Shown in pieces: positions 6,063 to 10,265 of a stretch of 10,265 bases of DNA. This stretch comes from Candidatus Woesearchaeota archaeon. GTDB lineage: Archaea > Nanobdellota > Nanobdellia > Woesearchaeales > DSVV01. The first letter of the stretch is position 1. Every line of letters starts with the position of its first letter. The stretch covers positions 1-10,265 of the forward strand of contig JACRKI010000147.1 of NCBI GenBank assembly GCA_016215305.1, in the 5' to 3' direction. The notes under the pieces were generated by a model that saw only the letters and a program-made list of their open reading frames with translations, had not been told where the DNA came from and searched no databases. A program made the position numbers and the translations under genes.

Positions 6063-9000
6063 ATGCGTTGGAATATGAAAAAAAAGAAAGGTGCATTTCA
6101 TTTTTTCTTTATTCTTCTCTCTATTCTTTTGATATTCTCTTTTATTCAAGCGTCAGTATCTGCTGATCCAGTTGTTACTCCATCGGTGCTTGAAGATATT
6201 AACAACAACGGCTATGCTGATGTCATTGTTTTTGTTGAGGCAGTGCTTTCTCCTGAAACGCAGCAACTGTTAGAGCAGCAGCAGTTTACCACCCAAACCG
6301 ATCATACTGCACTCCAAGAAATATTGAAAGATCAGAAAATAGCAATTCAGAAGCAGCAGCAAAACATTCTCAGAAAAATGGATGTGCGGAGTATTGATGG
6401 AACAACACAAACAGCGGAAGATGTTTCTCTTGATGCGCTTGAATCGAACAATGTCGATATTCTTCTTGAAGAAAAATATGAATATATTAACGCCTTCAGT
6501 GGAGTTTTGACACAAGATGGATATGAAATTCTCTCCCATGACACACATGTTCTTGCGATCTATCCAAACCAAGAACTACAACTTACTCTTGACACAGCAA
6601 TTCCATTTATTCGTGGAACCTTTCCTGAAACAGTCTCCCTGAATGGAAACATGATCAACGGAAGCGGGATTGGGATTTGCGTGATTGATACAGGAGTAGA
6701 CACCACACATCCTGATTTGCAGGGAAATATTATTGATCAGTATTGTTATTGTTCGCAAGGAAGCGGCTGTTGTCCGAATGGATTGAAAGAAGACAGTGCT
6801 GCAGAAGATGATAATGGGCATGGAACAGCAGTGATTGGAACAATCGTAAGTCACAATAGTGCATTTTCAGGGATTGCTCCAGGGGCGCAGATTATGGTAG
6901 TAAAAGCATTTAGCAGCAGCGGCAGTGCAACAACAGGAGATGTGCTTTCTGGAATCAACAAATGTCTTGAGCGTGCAACAGCAGACAATATTAAAATATT
7001 TAGTATGAGTTTTGGAGGCACAACATATATAGGAAATTGTGATAGTGATGCGCTTGCAGCAGTCACCAATGCGCTTGCAGCAGAAGGATTCTTTGTTGCA
7101 GCAGCGTCTGGAAATAATGGGGATAGCACAAAAATTAGTACGCCAGCATGCGCAAGCAATGTGACTTCTGTTGGTGCGGTGTATGATAATAGTAGTTCTG
7201 CTGTGGATACTGTTGCGAGTTTCAGCGATGCAAATAATGTTCTGAATATTCTCGCACCAGGAGTTGGGATTTGCACTGCAAAAGCAGCAAAAGATGGCAG
7301 CAGCAGCACGTGTTTTACTGCAGTAAGCGGGGGAAAATATAAATCCTATTCAGGAACGAGTTTTTCTGCGCCAATCGTTGCAGGAGCAGCGGCAGTGCTT
7401 GCGCAATACAAAATTCTTGAGTCAAAGATAGTGCTTGACCCGCTCACGCTTCGCTCATATCTGACGTTGTATGGTCAGCCAGTTCTTGACGCAAGAAATG
7501 GCATCACGTATCCTCGGCTTGATTTACAAAATAGTTTGGTTCATATTGATGCCACTGCTCCAAGCGTGCAATTTGCAGCTGAAACTCCTGCAAACAACAC
7601 CATTGCGCATTGGAATGTCACAGTGAATGTGACAGTGAAAGATGCAGTGAATGAGATTGTGCTTTGTAAATTCTCGAGTAATGGAACAAACACGACAATG
7701 GTTATGGCAGGATCAGGAAGAATAGTTTCCTGCACATCCTCTTTTATCCCGACAGAATCGATGAAGTATGTCGTTTATGCAATGGATGCGAATGGAAATG
7801 TTGGAGTGAGTGAAGAACGCACGCTTCGAACAGAAAATCATGTACCAATAATTATTGCTTCTCCCCAAGAAGGAGTGATTGATATTAATATTCCTGAAAA
7901 TCAAACATTTGTGCTGAATGCAACAGATGCAGATGGTGATGCAATAGTGTATTCTTGGATATTAGATACTGCTCTTGTTTCTTCTGATGCATCATATGCA
8001 TTTATCTCTTCTCTTTTTACAATAGGGATACACACCCTTAGTGCAATAGCAAATGATGGGTTTGACAATAGTTCAGTCTCTTGGAATATTTCTGTGATTA
8101 TGCCTACTGCGCCAATCGCCACAAACGTGGCAGTTATTCCTTCCGTGCTGACACGCATGGATAATGCAACCTGTTCCTATGTGTATAGTGATCCAAACAA
8201 TGATGCTGAAAATGGAACAAGCATATTCTGGTATATGAATGGAACACTTCAGGAAAATCTCAGCAATCAAACAACAATTTCAGATACGTTGTTCCATGTT
8301 AGCGAATCTTGGCAGTGTGCTGTGCTTCCTTCTGATGGGAACAATACTGGAAATACTTTTTTCTCTTCTGCTATTTCTGTTGTTAATTATGCCCCTGTTC
8401 TTTCATTTGCGAATGTTACTGTCAATGAAACTGAACCTGTTGTACTCTCTATAACTGCAAATGATAGTGAAGGAGATCCACTTATTCTTACAATCAATGA
8501 TTCTCGGTTTACATTTGTCAATGAAGCCTATGTTTTTGACACTACCCTAAACTCTTCAAGTGTTTTTTCAGTTGAGATAACTGCGACTGATGGTTATGAT
8601 ACTGTTTATGCACTTGCTTTTATAACAATTATTGATGCTGTTGATCATGATGAAGATGGTATTCCAGATTTCAGTGATGCTGATGATGATGGAGATGGTA
8701 TTGCTGACGATGTTGATGTTGTTGCGGGAAATGCAACTTTTGTGAATCTTTCTTCAACAATAGTTCTCTTTGATGGGAAGGAAACACAACCAAATAATTC
8801 TGAGAATCTTGTTATTGTTTCTTTTGTCAATGGAAACAAAACACTTGTCGAGTTTCCCTATAATTTTTCAGAACATACTCTCTCTCTCTACAATGTGGAG
8901 ATTTTGAATCAAAGCAGCACCAACGGAAATATAGTAGTGCAAAATTTGAATATTACAACAACTAAAACTGTTTTTATTTCACAAACAAATGCAAGTGCGA

Positions 9001-9791
9001 CAGGCGTTTGTGTTCTTGATGCAGAAACTGCTTCGCTTTCTCTAATGACTTCCTCATGTAAAGGAACTGCGGAATATTTTGTGCCATGCAATGGAACAGC
9101 AACTGCAGGATACAGCTGTACTTCAATAGGAGGAATGTATAAAATTAGAGGGTTGCATCATTCAGCAGTAGAACAAAAATGTGTGGACGCAGATGGAGAT
9201 GGCTATGGAAACGGCTGCACCGCTGGAATTGATTGTGATGATTCTCGTGCAGCAGTGCATCCAGGTGCAGCAGAGATTGCGGATAATGGGATTGATGATA
9301 ATTGTGATGGGGTAAGTGCCACAACGCCAGCTACGCCTCTTGAAGAAACGCTTCCAAAAACTGTTGCAGCAGCAGGAGGCGGTGGTGGAGGCGGCGGTCC
9401 AAGCTTTCCTGAAGATACAGCAACAGAGGCAGTTCCAGAATCAAATAAAGAAGATACTTCTTCAAAAAGAGAAAAGAAAACAGAAACAACTCCTCCATCA
9501 GCTTCTGAGCAAACAACAGCAGAGACGAAAGCAGCGCCTCAAGGAACAACTCTTCCGCAGAAAATATTCCAATTAACAGGCGCAGCAGTGAGTGATTTGG
9601 GAAATGGGGAAGTTACAGCAAAATCAGGAACACTGCTTGGTATACTTATTTTTGTTTTCGTTGGACTTGGTATAGGAAGCTACGTAATTCGCAAAAGTAA
9701 AAAAGTTGACAAGCCAAAAAAAGAAAACAAAGAACTTCGCGAGTATTTTAGTGATTTAGGAGAAGGGTTTAAGGATTTCTTTAGAAAATAA
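6063..9791 (+). CDS. Subtilisin-like (S8) surface protease with glycosylatable stalk and C-terminal membrane anchor
   Basis: 1242 residues. A signal peptide (basic KKKK, hydrophobic 11-28, likely cleavage near ASVSA/DP) precedes a prodomain (about 35-190, with a Gln-rich helix). The S8 catalytic domain spans about 195-490: Asp D209 (ICVIDTGVD), His H253 (NGHGTAV), oxyanion Asn N351 (AASGNNG), Ser S433 (SGTSFSAP). Between Asp and His is a four-Cys insert, C228, C230, C236, C237. The stalk has four Ig/cadherin/PKD-like domains (about 497-590, 593-678, 680-775, 777-858), a thrombospondin-3-like calcium repeat (859-886, DHDEDGIPDFSDADDDGDGI), a beta-rich region to about 1035, and a MopE-type metal motif (1040-1083, CVDADGDGYGNGC, DNGIDDNCDG). 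Then come eight Gly (1105-1112), a Thr/Pro/Glu/Lys linker, LTGAAV (1171-1176), a transmembrane helix (about 1189-1209) and a charged cytosolic tail. An alternative start at 6075 gives a more usual MKKKK leader. Confidence 0.93.
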   Translation: MRWNMKKKKGAFHFFFILLSILLIFSFIQASVSADPVVTPSVLEDINNNGYADVIVFVEAVLSPETQQLLEQQQFTTQTDHTALQEILKDQKIAIQKQQQNILRKMDVRSIDGTTQTAEDVSLDALESNNVDILLEEKYEYINAFSGVLTQDGYEILSHDTHVLAIYPNQELQLTLDTAIPFIRGTFPETVSLNGNMINGSGIGICVIDTGVDTTHPDLQGNIIDQYCYCSQGSGCCPNGLKEDSAAEDDNGHGTAVIGTIVSHNSAFSGIAPGAQIMVVKAFSSSGSATTGDVLSGINKCLERATADNIKIFSMSFGGTTYIGNCDSDALAAVTNALAAEGFFVAAASGNNGDSTKISTPACASNVTSVGAVYDNSSSAVDTVASFSDANNVLNILAPGVGICTAKAAKDGSSSTCFTAVSGGKYKSYSGTSFSAPIVAGAAAVLAQYKILESKIVLDPLTLRSYLTLYGQPVLDARNGITYPRLDLQNSLVHIDATAPSVQFAAETPANNTIAHWNVTVNVTVKDAVNEIVLCKFSSNGTNTTMVMAGSGRIVSCTSSFIPTESMKYVVYAMDANGNVGVSEERTLRTENHVPIIIASPQEGVIDINIPENQTFVLNATDADGDAIVYSWILDTALVSSDASYAFISSLFTIGIHTLSAIANDGFDNSSVSWNISVIMPTAPIATNVAVIPSVLTRMDNATCSYVYSDPNNDAENGTSIFWYMNGTLQENLSNQTTISDTLFHVSESWQCAVLPSDGNNTGNTFFSSAISVVNYAPVLSFANVTVNETEPVVLSITANDSEGDPLILTINDSRFTFVNEAYVFDTTLNSSSVFSVEITATDGYDTVYALAFITIIDAVDHDEDGIPDFSDADDDGDGIADDVDVVAGNATFVNLSSTIVLFDGKETQPNNSENLVIVSFVNGNKTLVEFPYNFSEHTLSLYNVEILNQSSTNGNIVVQNLNITTTKTVFISQTNASATGVCVLDAETASLSLMTSSCKGTAEYFVPCNGTATAGYSCTSIGGMYKIRGLHHSAVEQKCVDADGDGYGNGCTAGIDCDDSRAAVHPGAAEIADNGIDDNCDGVSATTPATPLEETLPKTVAAAGGGGGGGGPSFPEDTATEAVPESNKEDTSSKREKKTETTPPSASEQTTAETKAAPQGTTLPQKIFQLTGAAVSDLGNGEVTAKSGTLLGILIFVFVGLGIGSYVIRKSKKVDKPKKENKELREYFSDLGEGFKDFFRK

Positions 9792-9844
9792 AAAATCACA
9801 ATCAAAGCAAGCTCAGGTGTGTTTACTCGACGAGTGATTTTTTA
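9789..9844. terminator. 11-bp inverted repeat with A- and T-tracts at the protease 3' end
   Basis: TAAAAAATCAC (9789-9799, starting in the stop codon) is the exact reverse complement of GTGATTTTTTA (9834-9844). The T6 tract at 9838-9843 would serve as a plus-strand archaeal poly-T terminator, and the A-tract becomes a T-tract on the minus strand for the converging gene. Inside the loop is a near palindrome, ACTCGACGAGT (9825-9835). Bidirectional termination is inferred from position and symmetry. Confidence 0.5.
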
Positions 9845-9982
9845 TTTTCGGGAACCAAGAAAAGCAAACACAGGCACCAGCAACGCCACTGTATCTTTAT
9901 GTAATTATTTTTTAGATATTCAAAGACATTTTCAAAGAATAATTCTTAGAAAAAGTATCAAAAAATAAATAAAAATTATAGA

Positions 9983-10031
9983 CCTTGCCAAAGCCTTTGT
10001 CGGTTCGTGTTTTTGCGTTGCTGTTTCGTGT
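9983..10031 (+). repeat. Two tandem copies of the AAGC-n-GGTTCGT motif (right cluster)
   Basis: CCTTGCCAAAGC (9983-9994) matches 1432-1443 at 11 of 12 bases. Copy 1 (9990-10011) ends GGTTCGTGTT. Copy 2 (10015-10031, ending GTTTCGTGT) matches 1442-1458 at 16 of 17 bases. The cores are 21 nt apart, against 40 nt in the left cluster. It lies just beyond the stop codon of the minus-strand gene. The rest of this gap (9845-9982) is AT-rich with a small direct repeat TTCAAAGA (9919 and 9931) and a near palindrome at 9935-9947. Confidence 0.45.
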
Positions 10032-10049
10032 ATAGAGAATTTTGCAAAA

Positions 10050-10265
10050 TTAATGATTTACTTTCAAAAAATCCTTGACAAATATCACACTGGCATTCTT
10101 ATACGCTTTACTTTGTTCTTCAACTTTTGTTTTCAGTTCAGCGTTTGTGATAAGGCAAAGCATGTGGTCAAATGTTGCACATTTCTCAATATTCGCCAAA
10201 ATATCAGACTTCCCAGTCTCTATTTCAATCGCGATATTTTCATTATCTTTCTCTACAACAATATC
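10050..10265 (-). CDS. C-terminal end of a protein with PD-(D/E)XK nuclease-like domain (partial)
   Basis: Reading the minus strand from the window edge gives 71 residues ending KDFLKVNH and a TAA at 10052-10050. No start codon is in the window. The segment DIVVEK...IAIEIETGKSDI, then a helix with NIEKC and LCLITNAELK, follows the D-(~12)-E-x-E-T-G-K pattern of restriction-endonuclease-fold domains, with D1, E14, E16 and K19 as candidate active-site residues. I recall this EIETGKS style at the C-termini of archaeal HerA/VirD4-like ATPases, so the full protein could be such a DNA-translocating ATPase with a nuclease tail; only the tail is seen. It converges on the subtilase gene across a 258-nt gap. 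Confidence 0.65.
   Translation of the reverse strand, partial: DIVVEKDNENIAIEIETGKSDILANIEKCATFDHMLCLITNAELKTKVEEQSKAYKNASVIFVKDFLKVNH

Noticed and set aside
6000..6149. N-terminal extension of coaE to an ATG at 6149
   Set aside because: The extra 50 residues have no CoaE similarity, cover the promoter and the start of the protease gene, and the start at 5999 fits the TATA spacing.
6851..7309. 152-codon minus-strand frame opposite the protease catalytic domain
   Set aside because: Shadow frame: the plus strand encodes intact S8 motifs here, and the minus translation is Ala/Leu-rich with no family features.
9316..9576. 86-codon frame (+) and matching minus-strand frame inside the protease linker
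   Set aside because: Gln/Lys/Leu low-complexity shadows created by the repetitive GCA/CAG/GAA codons of the linker.

Overview
This window most likely comes from an archaeon of the DPANN type (Woesearchaeota/Pacearchaeota-like). The evidence is an archaeal replication protein A (RPA) with a zinc-binding OB-fold, archaeal TATA boxes about 25 nt upstream of start codons with no Shine-Dalgarno sequence (leaderless transcripts), and a secreted protein starting with the pilin-like segment KRSQITVFIVLGIV, which I recall as common in these lineages. The lineage is inferred from protein style; there is no rRNA here to prove it.

Layout. Positions 1-1242 (+) hold the 3' part of a large Cys/Asp/Asn-rich extracellular protein with one dockerin/EF-hand-like loop. 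Positions 1243-1567 are gene-free but rich in dyad symmetry and carry a short repeated motif. Positions 1568-3076 (+) encode a membrane-anchored surface protein with a pilin-like N-terminus and an Ig/cadherin-like C-terminal domain. Positions 3170-3643 (+) encode a YdjM/DUF457-type membrane protein with a His/Asp metal-site pattern. Three minus-strand genes follow, read from right to left: coaE (5999-5427), RPA (5414-4407) and a membrane/coiled-coil protein (4361-3609). The last of these overlaps the YdjM-like gene tail to tail by 35 nt. Positions 6063-9791 (+) encode a 1242-residue subtilisin-like (S8) surface protease with a long glycosylatable stalk, calcium/metal-binding motifs and a C-terminal membrane anchor. 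After a dyad-containing gap, 10050-10265 (-) is the C-terminal end of a gene that looks like a PD-(D/E)XK nuclease domain, possibly the tail of a HerA/VirD4-like ATPase.

How the genes relate. Three large exported proteins (pos 1-1242, 1568-3076, 6063-9791) surround a small housekeeping block (coaE, RPA, membrane protein). coaE and the protease are divergent and appear to share one TATA box. Every complete gene with an assignable promoter fits leaderless or near-leaderless transcription. I see no tRNA, rRNA, CRISPR array or insertion sequence. The least explained material is the structured intergenic DNA upstream of the pilin-like gene, whose repeated motif recurs near the right end of the window, and the architecture of the protease.
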